Of a DNA stretch of 64,000 nucleotides, positions 54,098-61,921 are shown piece after piece. The notes beneath the pieces were generated by a model. It did no database searches. It saw only the letters and a program-made list of their open reading frames with translations, and had not been told where the DNA came from. This stretch comes from Bog-756 sp963831535 (lineage in GTDB: Bacteria > Actinomycetota > Acidimicrobiia > Acidimicrobiales > RAAP-2). A program made the translations under genes and the position numbers. The first letter of the stretch is position 1; every line of letters begins with the position of its first letter. The stretch lies in NCBI GenBank assembly GCA_963831535.1, contig CAWHQP010000007.1:1-64000 (forward strand), in the 5' to 3' direction.

Positions 54098-55878
54098 CGG
54101 GTCCCCCGGAGGCCCGGGACGGTCCCGTTGGCGTTGGTCGCGGCAACGGCGAGGCCCCGACGGTGATCGGGGTCGAGACCGGCGCGGGTGAGTTCGTGCC
54201 GGCGGAAACGAGCGTAGGCCTCGGCCTCCGCTTCGATGCGGCGACCGTCCCAACCGAGCTCGGGGCCGATGATCTCGGCCACCCGCCGGGCGGCCTCGGC
54301 GGCCCCGCGGGCGTCCCGGAGCGAGGCCCGGGTACGCCGGTCAAGCACATCGGCCACGGTGCCGGCCATTTCGTGGCGCACGGCGTAGAGCGCTTCGACC
54401 TCGAGGTAGTGGAGTCCGTCGACCAGGGGGTCGAGGAGTTCGGGCCGACCGTCGGCCAGCGCCAGCACGTCGGGGGTCTCCGAACCGTACCGGCCGGCCA
54501 GGTGGGCGGCGGCGGAGGCGGCGTCGTCGGGCACGGAGGGTGCCGCCTCTGTGACGTCGACCCGTTGGGCCGACACCCGGGGGGTCCGACCCGCGCCGCG
54601 GAGCCGGAGGTCCTTCGTCACGCAGTTGAGTGACTGCCGACCGAGCGCCACAGTCACCGCGTCCACGGTGTCCTCGGCCATCTTCCGGTAGGTGGTCAGC
54701 TTTCCCCCGGTCACCGTGACCACTCCGCCCGCAGAGGTGTGCACGGTGTGACGGCGGGAGAGGTCGGCGGTCCGCTCACTCGGGGCGTGCCTGCCCTCCA
54801 CTGGGGCCAACAGAGGACGCAGCCCGGTCCACAGGCCGATGATGTCGGAGCGTCCGATGGGCCGCGTGGTGATGGCGTTGGCCGCTCCCAGGATGTAGTC
54901 GATGTCCTCGGGCAGGCAGCTCGGGTCGTCGAGTGGCCCGTCGTAGGCGGTGTCGGTTGTGCCGAGGTAGACCTGATCGCCCCAGGACACCACGAAGATG
55001 GAACGGTGGTCCTCCTTCACCGGGATGACGGCGGCGATGTCGCAGGGGAAGGCCTCGTTGGGGACGGTGATATGGATGCCCTTGGCCGGACGGATCGAGT
55101 GGGGATCGTGGTGTTCGTCCAGTGTCCGCACCTCATCGGACCAGACCCCGGCGGCGTTGACCACCACCGAGGCCCGGATCTCGAAGGGCTCCGCACCGTC
55201 AGGAGTCACATGGGCCCCATGCACACGGCCGTCCTCTCCGGTGGCCAGCGCGGTTACCGTCGTGTGATTGACGGCCACCGCTCCGTGATCCAGCACGGCG
55301 GTGCGGAGGACCGCCAGGGTGAGCCGGGCGTCGTCGGCCCGGGCGTCCCAGTAGAGGAAGCCGGCCACCAGCCGGTCGGCGACCAACGTCGGCATGTGGG
55401 CCAGCGCCTCGTCCCGGGAGACCTTCTCGTGACGTCGACCGATGCGGATCCCACCAGTCAAGTCATAGAGCCACAGGGCGGCGAGGTAGACCCGGGCCAC
55501 GCTGCGGTTGACGATCCCGTCCCGGCCGAACAGCGGGATTAGAAACGGGAGCGGCGAGACCAGATGGGGGGCGTTCTCGAGCAGTCGCTGGCGCTCGGCC
55601 AGGTTCTCGTAGACCAGGCGGTACTCGTGCTGCTGCAGATAGCGGAGCCCACCGTGGATGAGCTTGGACGACTTGGACGAGGTGCCCGAGGCGAAGTCGT
55701 CCTTTTCCACCAGAGCCACCCGGAGCCCCCGGCTGGCGGCGTCCAGCGCCACACCGGCGCCGGTGATGCCCCCTCCGATGACCAGGACATCGAACTCCTC
55801 GGTGACCAGGGTGGCCAGGGCCTCGTCCCGCTGGAACCGGCCGGCTCGGAACCCGTCGGCTCTGGCTGGTCGGGACAT
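54094..55878 (-). CDS. glpD: Glycerol-3-phosphate dehydrogenase (aerobic, FAD)
   Basis: 594 residues from ATG 55878. FAD Rossmann motif FDVLVIGGGITGAGVALDAA, GTSSKSSKLIHGGLRYLQQH, VVVNAAGVWSDEVRTL, KGIHITVPNEAFP, VYLGTTDTAYDGPLDDP and GVVTVTGGKLTTYRKMAED, then a C-terminal helical domain of the GlpD/DAO_C type. It oxidises sn-glycerol-3-phosphate to DHAP at the membrane and passes electrons to quinone. First gene of a three-gene unit whose genes overlap by four bases each. Confidence 0.94.
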   Translation of the reverse strand: MSRPARADGFRAGRFQRDEALATLVTEEFDVLVIGGGITGAGVALDAASRGLRVALVEKDDFASGTSSKSSKLIHGGLRYLQQHEYRLVYENLAERQRLLENAPHLVSPLPFLIPLFGRDGIVNRSVARVYLAALWLYDLTGGIRIGRRHEKVSRDEALAHMPTLVADRLVAGFLYWDARADDARLTLAVLRTAVLDHGAVAVNHTTVTALATGEDGRVHGAHVTPDGAEPFEIRASVVVNAAGVWSDEVRTLDEHHDPHSIRPAKGIHITVPNEAFPCDIAAVIPVKEDHRSIFVVSWGDQVYLGTTDTAYDGPLDDPSCLPEDIDYILGAANAITTRPIGRSDIIGLWTGLRPLLAPVEGRHAPSERTADLSRRHTVHTSAGGVVTVTGGKLTTYRKMAEDTVDAVTVALGRQSLNCVTKDLRLRGAGRTPRVSAQRVDVTEAAPSVPDDAASAAAHLAGRYGSETPDVLALADGRPELLDPLVDGLHYLEVEALYAVRHEMAGTVADVLDRRTRASLRDARGAAEAARRVAEIIGPELGWDGRRIEAEAEAYARFRRHELTRAGLDPDHRRGLAVAATNANGTVPGLRGTR

Positions 55879-55942
55879 GTTCAAAGCCTGCCACAGGTGG
55901 GCGCCGGCCCCGATCGCCGCGGAGCGTCCGGAACCGGGTCCT

Positions 55943-55999
55943 CGGGTCCCCGGTACCTGCCGCGGTCCCCGGGGCATGCCGCGGTCCCCGGGGCATGCC
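55943..55999. repeat. Tandem 19-bp repeats upstream of glpD
   Basis: GCGGTCCCCGGGGCATGCC occurs twice without gap (55962-55980 and 55981-55999); a diverged third copy precedes at 55943-55961. Each unit contains the palindromes CCCCGGGG and GCATGC. It lies in the 5' region of glpD and 20 bp from the fur-type operator. Confidence 0.8.
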
Positions 56000-56018
56000 G
56001 CCGGGAGCGGCATTTCTA

Positions 56019-56044
56019 CAACGATTGTTGAAAAACAACTGTTG
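56019..56044. promoter_or_regulatory. Paired CAAC/GTTG dyads before the Fur-family gene (operator candidate)
   Basis: CAAC-GATT-GTTG (56019-56030) and CAAC-T-GTTG (56036-56044), AT-rich between them, form two adjacent dyads about 15 bp centre to centre, directly upstream of the regulator start. Fur/PerR-type proteins bind such overlapping dyads at their own promoter. The AT-rich island contrasts with the GC-rich flanks. Confidence 0.55.
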
Positions 56045-56062
56045 GTGATACCTTGGTCGGTG

Positions 56063-56521
56063 GTGCGCACTCCCGACGAACTGACCGACCGCTTCCGTTC
56101 CACCGGACGGAAGGTCACCGCCCAGCGCCAGTGCATCTTCCGGGTGCTACAGGGTGACGTGACCCACCCCTCGGCCGAGGCCGTGCACGCACTGGCCACT
56201 CGCGAGATGGAGACGATCTCCCTCAAGACCGTCTACCAGACCCTCTACGATCTGGCCGAACTCGGCGAGATCGCCACCCTTGACGTGGGAACGGGGATGA
56301 CCCGGTTCGACCCCAACGTGGACGATCCCCACCACCATCTGGTCTGTCGCGGATGCGGCAGTGTGCGGGACCTGGTGGCCACCTTCCCCGAGCTGTCGAT
56401 TCCCAAAGGCGCGGATCTGGGGTTCGAGGTGGGATCGGCCGAGATCGTGTTCCGGGGACTTTGCCCCGAGTGCCGTGAGCCGGCAACGGCCCGGCGGTCC
56501 CCGTCGAAGGTGGAAACGTGA
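56063..56521 (+). CDS. Fur-family regulator, PerR-like
   Basis: 152 residues from GTG 56063 (GTG 56060 also possible). DNA-binding domain with FRSTGRKVTAQRQCIFRVLQ, HPSAEAVHALA and ISLKTVYQTLYDLAELG; metal sites DDPHHHLVCRGCGSVRDL and GLCPECRE, the two CxxC pairs of the structural zinc. Fur-family members sense Fe or H2O2; the downstream rubrerythrin suggests peroxide (PerR). Followed 88 bp later by rubrerythrin. Confidence 0.88.
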   Translation: MRTPDELTDRFRSTGRKVTAQRQCIFRVLQGDVTHPSAEAVHALATREMETISLKTVYQTLYDLAELGEIATLDVGTGMTRFDPNVDDPHHHLVCRGCGSVRDLVATFPELSIPKGADLGFEVGSAEIVFRGLCPECREPATARRSPSKVET

Positions 56522-56609
56522 AGGTCGTGGTCCCCGCCTCATCGGATGTCAGCACCAGCAACCCACCCGCGGAAGTCTCCACGGGTTTCACACCCAAGAA
56601 AGGAACACC

Positions 56610-57029
56610 GTGACGGAACTGAAAGACAGTAAGACCGAGGCCAACTTGAAGGAAGCCTTCGCCGGTGAGAGCCAGGCCAATCGCCGGTACCTGTACTTCG
56701 CCCAGAAGGCCGATGTGGAGGGCTACCCCGACGTGGCAGCCCTCTTCCGATCGGTCGCCGAGGGCGAGACCGGTCACGCGTTCGGGCACTTCGACTTCCT
56801 CCGACTGGTGGGCGACCCGGTGACTGGCGTCCCGGTCGGGCCCACCGCCGACAACCTCAAGTCGGCCATCGAGGGTGAGACCTACGAGTACTCCGAGATG
56901 TACCCCGGGTTCGCCAAGACTGCCCGCGACGAGGGCTTCGAGGAGATCGCTGAGTGGCTCGAGACGCTGGCCCGCGCCGAGAAGAGCCATGCCGGACGGT
57001 TCACCGAGGGACTGGCCTCGCTGACCTGA
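56610..57029 (+). CDS. Rubrerythrin (diiron domain only)
   Basis: 139 residues from GTG 56610 after AAAGGA. Diiron ligands: ANLKEAFAGESQANRRYLYF, VAEGETGHAFGHF, IEGETYEYSEMYPGFAKTAR, and LARAEKSHAGRF, the four-helix bundle with two ExxH/ExxE motifs. The C-terminal rubredoxin domain is absent, so it is of the 'erythrin' type. It reduces H2O2 with electrons from an unknown donor. Lies between perR and DUF3501, a grouping also seen elsewhere. No encapsulin-targeting peptide at its end. Confidence 0.93.
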   Translation: MTELKDSKTEANLKEAFAGESQANRRYLYFAQKADVEGYPDVAALFRSVAEGETGHAFGHFDFLRLVGDPVTGVPVGPTADNLKSAIEGETYEYSEMYPGFAKTARDEGFEEIAEWLETLARAEKSHAGRFTEGLASLT

Positions 57030-57186
57030 GCGGTTTGACGGGGTGCGCGCCGCACCCCGGACCGATGTGGGATCCGGCCCCGGGCGACCCCCGGGGCCGG
57101 TCCGTCCCCGGTCGACCCCGCCACTGTCCGACATCACCCTGGTCCTCGGGTGGGGTGGCCGGACACCAAGCCTCAGCTGCCGGATC

Positions 57187-57265
57187 GAGCCACCGCCCGA
57201 TCACCTAGCCACCGCCGATCCCAGCCACCGCCGATCACCTAGCCACCGCCGATCACCTAGCCACC
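57187..57265. repeat. Tandem 18-bp repeats between rubrerythrin and the DUF3501 gene
   Basis: AGCCACCGCCGATCACCT occurs exactly at 57223-57240 and 57241-57258, with degenerate copies at 57187-57206, 57207-57222 and a partial one at 57259. The array ends 12 bp before the DUF3501 start. Confidence 0.85.
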
Positions 57266-57276
57266 AAGGAACCACC

Positions 57277-57894
57277 GTGTGCCCTGCCCGACCCCTCACC
57301 CTCGCGGACATCGCCGACCAGCGGGCCTACGAGCGCGAGCGCGACGAGTTCCGGTCCCGGGTCATTGCCACGAAGAAGCTACGCCGGATCAGCGTGGGGC
57401 CGGTGATCACCCTGACGTTCGAGAATCGGCTGACCATGCGGTTCCAGGTCCAGGAGATGGCCCGGGCCGAGAAGATGTTCTCCGACGAACAGATCCAGCA
57501 CGAGCTCGACGTCTACAACCGCCTGTTGCCGTCTCCCGGTGAGCTGTCGGCCACGCTCTTCCTCGAGCTGACCTCCGACGAGGAGCTCCGCACCTGGCTG
57601 CCCCGTCTCGTCGGGGTGCAGCGCTCCTGTGAGATCCACATTGGCTCTGGAGGCTCGGTCCAGGTGATCGTGTCCACGCCGGAGGAGGAGCACGAGTCGA
57701 ACCTGAGCCGGCCCGAGACCACGTCGGCCGTCCACTACGTCCGGTTCGGCTTCACAACGGCGCAGGTGGAAGCGTTCGCCTCCGGACCGGTGCGGCTGGT
57801 CGTCAACCATCCCGAGTACCCCGACGGACGTCCGGGCACAGTCCTCAGCGATGCCACCCGGGCCGAGCTCGGAACTGACCTGGCCGGCACCTGA
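57277..57894 (+). CDS. DUF3501 family protein
   Basis: 205 residues from GTG 57277 (AAGGA just before). LTLADIADQRAYERERDEFR, VGPVITLTFENRLTMRFQVQ, EQIQHELDVYNRLLPSPGEL, SATLFLELTSDEELRTWLPR match DUF3501. In other bacteria this domain is encoded next to rubrerythrin and an Fe-S protein, as here with rubrerythrin, pointing to an oxidative-stress role that remains unproven. Member of the perR-rubrerythrin group. Confidence 0.8.
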   Translation: MCPARPLTLADIADQRAYERERDEFRSRVIATKKLRRISVGPVITLTFENRLTMRFQVQEMARAEKMFSDEQIQHELDVYNRLLPSPGELSATLFLELTSDEELRTWLPRLVGVQRSCEIHIGSGGSVQVIVSTPEEEHESNLSRPETTSAVHYVRFGFTTAQVEAFASGPVRLVVNHPEYPDGRPGTVLSDATRAELGTDLAGT

Positions 57895-57927
57895 AGTCCG
57901 TCCCGGGATCGGGCCAGGCGGGTGCGT

Positions 57928-58695
57928 TCAACAGCCGGAGAAGCGGGGTGGCCGTCGCTCGAGGGAGGCGTTCACACCCTCTCGGAAGTCGTCGGTGTCC
58001 ATCAGTGCCACCTGTGCCGACCGCTCGTGGTCCACGGCCGCCGTGAACTGGATGCGCAGGTCCCTCCGGAGCGTGGCCCGTATCGCTCGCACCGCCAACG
58101 GCGCCGAACCGGCGATCTCCGCGGCCAGGACGTGGGCACCGGCGCGGGGATCGTCGTCCAGTCGGTCGCACAGTCCGATGCGGAGGGCCTCGGTCCCGTC
58201 GATCCGCCGGCCGGTAGTGAGGAGCTCGAGGGCCATCTGGGGTCCGACGGCCCGTGGCAGGGTGATCGACAGGCCGAAACCCTGGTGGAATCCGAGCCGG
58301 GCGAAGTTTGCGGCGAACCGGCTGTCGGGGGCACCCACCCGGAAGTCACCGGTCATGGCCAGTCCCAGTCCTCCGCCGATGGATGCCCCCTGGGTGGCCA
58401 CCACCACCGGGAGGGGCCCGTCGACGAGCTCGACGGCCCGCCCGTACAGGGCGCGCAGCGCATCGGGCTCGGGCGTGGCCGCCCGGCCGAAGTCGAGGCC
58501 CGCGCAGAAGTGACGGCCCTCCGAGCACAGGACCGCGGTGCGGGCGCCCTGTGCGTTGGCCCAGCCCATGGCGTCGACCACACCGGCCAGCAGTCCGGCG
58601 TCGAAGAAGTTGGCCGGTGGACGGTGCATCTCGACCTCGGCCACGTGGTCGGCGTCGAGCACCACAGTGACGTCTCCGAACGTCTCGGTCGTCAC
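57928..58695 (-). CDS. Enoyl-CoA hydratase/isomerase family protein
   Basis: 255 residues from GTG 58695. Crotonase fold with oxyanion hole elements GRHFCAGLDFGRA and GASIGGGLGLAMTGDFRVGA; catalytic region ARLGFHQGFGLSITLPRAVG, in which the first glutamate of classical hydratases is replaced (FHQGFG), so the reaction may be isomerisation or hydrolysis. Its start overlaps the CoA-transferase stop (GTGA). Confidence 0.85.
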   Translation of the reverse strand: MTTETFGDVTVVLDADHVAEVEMHRPPANFFDAGLLAGVVDAMGWANAQGARTAVLCSEGRHFCAGLDFGRAATPEPDALRALYGRAVELVDGPLPVVVATQGASIGGGLGLAMTGDFRVGAPDSRFAANFARLGFHQGFGLSITLPRAVGPQMALELLTTGRRIDGTEALRIGLCDRLDDDPRAGAHVLAAEIAGSAPLAVRAIRATLRRDLRIQFTAAVDHERSAQVALMDTDDFREGVNASLERRPPRFSGC

Positions 58696-59891
58696 CGTTC
58701 GTCTCCCGTCCGGTCGGCACTGCCACGGTCGACCGGCCCTGATCCGCCGGTCGGTCCGGTGCCCCGGACCTCGGCCATCACCTCATCGGTGTGCTGGCCA
58801 CTGAGGGCGGCTGGCCGTCGGACCGTGGGCCCCGACATCCTCGAGAACCGGACCGGCTGGGGGATCACCTTGTAGCGGCCGGCCACGGGGTGGTCGTCTT
58901 CGGGCAGGGCGTCAACCAACTGCTCGAGGGTGGGAATGGGCGAGGCGGGCACGTCGGAGGCCTGGCAGAAGTCCAACCATTCGAGGGTGGAGCGTTGGGT
59001 GAGGATGGCCGCGACCTCACGATAGAGGGCGTCGGCATGGTCCAGGCGGGCCCGCGCCGAATGGATGCGCTCGTCGTTGGCCAGATCCTCCCGGTCCCCG
59101 GCCCGGAAGATGTCCTCGAAGTTCGCCCGCGTGTAGGGCAGGACACTGATCCAGCCGTCCTTGGTCCGCTGGGGGCGGCGCTCGGAGTTGAGGATCCGCT
59201 GGTAACCCGGCCGGCCCTGCGGAGGGCGGGCGGTGGCCGCCCCGGCGTGCTCGACCAGCATGAAGGCCGTCATCACGTCGACCATCGGCACTTCCACCCG
59301 CTGGCCCTCACCGGTGCGCTGGCGGTGGAAGAGCGCGGCCATTACGGCATAGGCGATCGTCAGCCCGCTGACCTTGTCGGCCATCAGCGTCGGCGCGAAT
59401 AGGGGTTCACCTCCGAACAACCGGAAGGCGTCGGGTAGCCCGGTGGCCGCCTGGATCACGTCGTCATAGGCGGGGGCATCGGCGGCGTACGAATCGCTGG
59501 GGTAGCCCTGGGCCTGGCAGTAGACAATGTCCGGGCGCACCGGCACCACGTCCTCGTAGGCCAGCCGGAGCCGGGACAGGGTTCCCGGTCTCAGGTTGGT
59601 GACGAGGACATCCGCCGTGGCCACGACCTCCAGTAGGGCGTCCCGTCCGGACCCGGTCTTGAGGTCGAGTACTACGTTGCGCTTGTTGCGGAGCAGGTTC
59701 AGGGCCACCCCGGACAGCTGGTGGTGGGGACCGGCGGTCATGACCCGGCTCAGCGTCCCCCGCGGGTCCTCCACGGTAATCACATCGGCGCCCAGGTCCC
59801 CGAAGATCTGGGTGGCTAGGGGTCCCATCACGATCGAAGTGAGATCGACGACCCGGACGCCTTCGAGCGGTCCCGCGGCCTGTGCTGTCAT
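58692..59891 (-). CDS. CoA transferase, family III (CaiB/BaiF)
   Basis: 399 residues from ATG 59891 (AGGAAG upstream). VRVVDLTSIVMGPLATQIFG, DLGADVITVEDPRGTLSRVM, NLLRNKRNVVLDLKTGSGRD, LVTNLRPGTLSRLRLAYEDV and FAPTLMADKVSGLTIAYAVM are the family III motifs with the catalytic Asp in MADKVSG. It moves CoA between carboxylic acids. Coupled to the enoyl-CoA hydratase gene downstream, it suggests degradation of an acid via its CoA ester. Confidence 0.92.
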   Translation of the reverse strand: MTAQAAGPLEGVRVVDLTSIVMGPLATQIFGDLGADVITVEDPRGTLSRVMTAGPHHQLSGVALNLLRNKRNVVLDLKTGSGRDALLEVVATADVLVTNLRPGTLSRLRLAYEDVVPVRPDIVYCQAQGYPSDSYAADAPAYDDVIQAATGLPDAFRLFGGEPLFAPTLMADKVSGLTIAYAVMAALFHRQRTGEGQRVEVPMVDVMTAFMLVEHAGAATARPPQGRPGYQRILNSERRPQRTKDGWISVLPYTRANFEDIFRAGDREDLANDERIHSARARLDHADALYREVAAILTQRSTLEWLDFCQASDVPASPIPTLEQLVDALPEDDHPVAGRYKVIPQPVRFSRMSGPTVRRPAALSGQHTDEVMAEVRGTGPTGGSGPVDRGSADRTGDER

Positions 59892-60026
59892 CGCTTCCTT
59901 CCTCACCGCCCCTTGGTTTCCTCCCTGCCCACTGGCCGGACCCTTCTGAGATCCGGGTGGGGGCCGGAAATGGGAACCTGACGGTCCCGGACGCGGGGAC
60001 GGAGTGGGGGCCCGGCGGGGCCAGAC

Positions 60027-60834
60027 CTAGACGTAGGCCAGGTGCACAGAGGCGTCGGGGGTGTTGATGCGAAACGTGAGGCTCTCCTCGATGTAGAGCT
60101 GCACCGAGGTGACGTCGCTCGACCGGTAGCCGACGGAGAAGTCCTCGCCCACGGTCAACTCGAAGTCGCCACCCCGCTGGCTGAGTACAACCGCCCCGTC
60201 CACCGCCGGCGCCCAGACCACCGGGCCGTCGAGGATCTGACGTAGGTGCTCGAACACCGGGTAGCCACCGTGCTCGGTCGTCTCGGTGACGCCGGTGAAG
60301 CACCGGGCTCCGAGGGCGATGGCGTAGGGGCCGGCCACGTCGGCCGCCCGGAGTGCCGCCACGGCCTGGGCCACGTGTTCGGGATAGCGACCGTAGTCAT
60401 CGCTGATGGCCACGGGCTCGTGGGGCGAGGCGGTGATCATGCCGACCACGCCACCGGCCTCATAGCCATGGAACACCAGGTGGTCCTCGGCAGGGCCGCG
60501 GCCCGCCCGGCGGCGATGACCGTGTCGAGGTCGAGGTCGGTGGCCCCCCGGTCGGCCGCGGCCAGTTCGGCACGATCGAGAGTGAACGGTGAGCGCAGCT
60601 CGACCAGGGGGAGCACCTTGCGCCGGGCCGCGTCGACGCCACCCAGTGGCCCGCCGTCGAGGGTGTCGATCCGGCCGGTGTCGACAGCCGAGTAACCCCA
60701 GCCCAATGGTCCGGTGAAGTCGACCAGCCGTCGGGCCGCCAGGATAGTGCTTGAGCGAGCGGCTGGCCTCGTCATCGATCTGTGTCCAGGCCTCGATCGG
60801 TGATCGGTGCCAGCTCTCGGGTCAGATGGTTCAT
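60027..60834 (-). pseudogene. Encapsulin shell protein (family 1), three single-base indels as written
   Basis: Pieces: MNHLTRELAPITDR from ATG 60834; after an extra base near 60789-60796 AWTQIDDEASRSLKHY; after another near 60743 LAARRLVDFTGPLGWGYSAV, VLPLVELRSPFTLDRAELAA; after a missing base near 60490 AEDHLVFHGYEAGG, then GVTETTEHGGYPVFEHLRQI, VWAPAVDGAVVLSQRGGDFE and LYIEESLTFRINTPDASVHL to 60027. Each piece aligns with the HK97-fold encapsulins (Cfp29 type); the repaired protein is about 268 residues, the family length. Start overlaps the cargo stop (ATGA). A broken shell gene or a locally imperfect sequence. Confidence 0.88.
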
Positions 60835-61541
60835 GGGAACGTCCTGCTTTCACTCCGTAGATTGCCGATGCCCAGGCCCCCGCCTTCGACGGTGACGGCG
60901 GCCAGGGCCAGAGGGTTAGGTGTGGGTGGCCCGATGCGGGTCAGGGTATTGCTGTCGATGTGGGAGAACGGCTCGTCTCGGTCGGGGATGGCCAGTACAC
61001 CTTCTTCATCGTAGGACCAGGTGTCATCGGGATTGACGGTCACGGTCATCCGGTAGCTGAGCGTCCGGAACGCCTGGTCGAGAAAGGGATTGGACAGGAT
61101 CCCGTACACCTCGGACCCGACGGCGGCGTGGACCTCGAACTCGGTGGCGTCGGGCTCGGCCATCCCCCCGGCCAGGAGTACCTGGCCCCGGGGGATGCCG
61201 AGGGTGAGGGTCACGGTGTGGGTGGCCGGCTCCCACAACCAGTAGCCGACCTGGTCGTGGAAGGTCTCGTCCTCGCCGGGTTTCACGATGTGGGTGTGGT
61301 ACCGGAGGCCATAGAACAGTTGGGGTCCGTTGGTCTGTCTGTCGATGGGCTGCAACTCGTAGTGCTCGACGAAGCTGTTGCGCTCGGTGCCGTCCACGTC
61401 GGGATGGGCATCGGCACCGGCTGCGCCCTGCCACACGCCGGCCAATGCGGTGAGTGGCCCCAGGTTGGACAGCGTGTCGGGGTCGCCCTGGGGCTCCGTG
61501 AAGAGGTCGTCCCCGTAGGGTTCCACTCCGGTCCAGCTCAT
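60831..61541 (-). CDS. Nitrobindin-like heme-binding beta-barrel protein with encapsulin cargo-loading peptide
   Basis: 236 residues from ATG 61541 (GGAG upstream). The N-terminal part is a THAP4_heme_bd/nitrobindin-type barrel: LGPLTALAGVWQGAAG (the LxGxWxGxG motif), FVEHYELQPIDRQTNGPQLF, YGLRYHTHIVKPGEDETFH, DQVGYWLWEPATHTV and LGIPRGQVLLAGG. Such proteins bind heme and handle NO or peroxynitrite. After residue 205 there is a Pro-rich linker and, at 220-229, GGGLGIGNLR, the cargo-loading motif that docks proteins inside encapsulins. The gene overlaps the encapsulin start by four bases. Confidence 0.88.
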   Translation of the reverse strand: MSWTGVEPYGDDLFTEPQGDPDTLSNLGPLTALAGVWQGAAGADAHPDVDGTERNSFVEHYELQPIDRQTNGPQLFYGLRYHTHIVKPGEDETFHDQVGYWLWEPATHTVTLTLGIPRGQVLLAGGMAEPDATEFEVHAAVGSEVYGILSNPFLDQAFRTLSYRMTVTVNPDDTWSYDEEGVLAIPDRDEPFSHIDSNTLTRIGPPTPNPLALAAVTVEGGGLGIGNLRSESRTFP

Positions 61542-61921
61542 CGGGTGCCCGCTCCCTTCGTTCGGTCTGGCCGTCGACGCCTGTCGCCGGACTGTCGTGC
61601 TTGGTCCCGCGGGCCGTACCCGGTCCGACCAGCTCGTCGAGCCGTCGTCACCGACCGCGCCCGACGCGTGCCCGTCTGCGCCGACAGTGTAGGGGGCGGC
61701 ACCTTCCCCATGTCCCCAGGACGCTCCGGCCGGCCACCGGTGGGAGCGAGGCCCGGCCGGCTTCCTGACCGGCAAGGTCCCCGGCCAGCTTTCGGGGCGG
61801 CACCGGAGCAAGGTCGTTCGCCGAACATGGCCACGTCATCCGAGCTGGGTGGCCCGGGCCGAGAGCGTTCATCCGCCCTCGAACGGAAACGCACCATGGT
61901 GCAACAAGGAAGGGAACCACT
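61542..61921. other. Divergent intergenic region, 380 bp, promoters of the encapsulin operon and ssb
   Basis: Frames on both strands cover it but none has family features. Contains GC-rich dyads such as CGGCCGGCC near 61724-61732. AAGGAAGGGAACC precedes ssb (61909-61919). No clear operator seen. Confidence 0.45.

Noticed and set aside
56610..57029. Rubrerythrin as a second encapsulin cargo
   Set aside because: Its C-terminus (GRFTEGLASLT) has no cargo-loading motif and the gene is 3 kb away in another unit.
57187..57265. Riboswitch or CRISPR before DUF3501
   Set aside because: Plain tandem repeat without spacers and without conserved riboswitch cores.
60489..60796. Programmed ribosomal frameshifting in the encapsulin gene
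   Set aside because: Three shifts in different directions without slippery heptamers or a downstream pseudoknot signature; indels are simpler.
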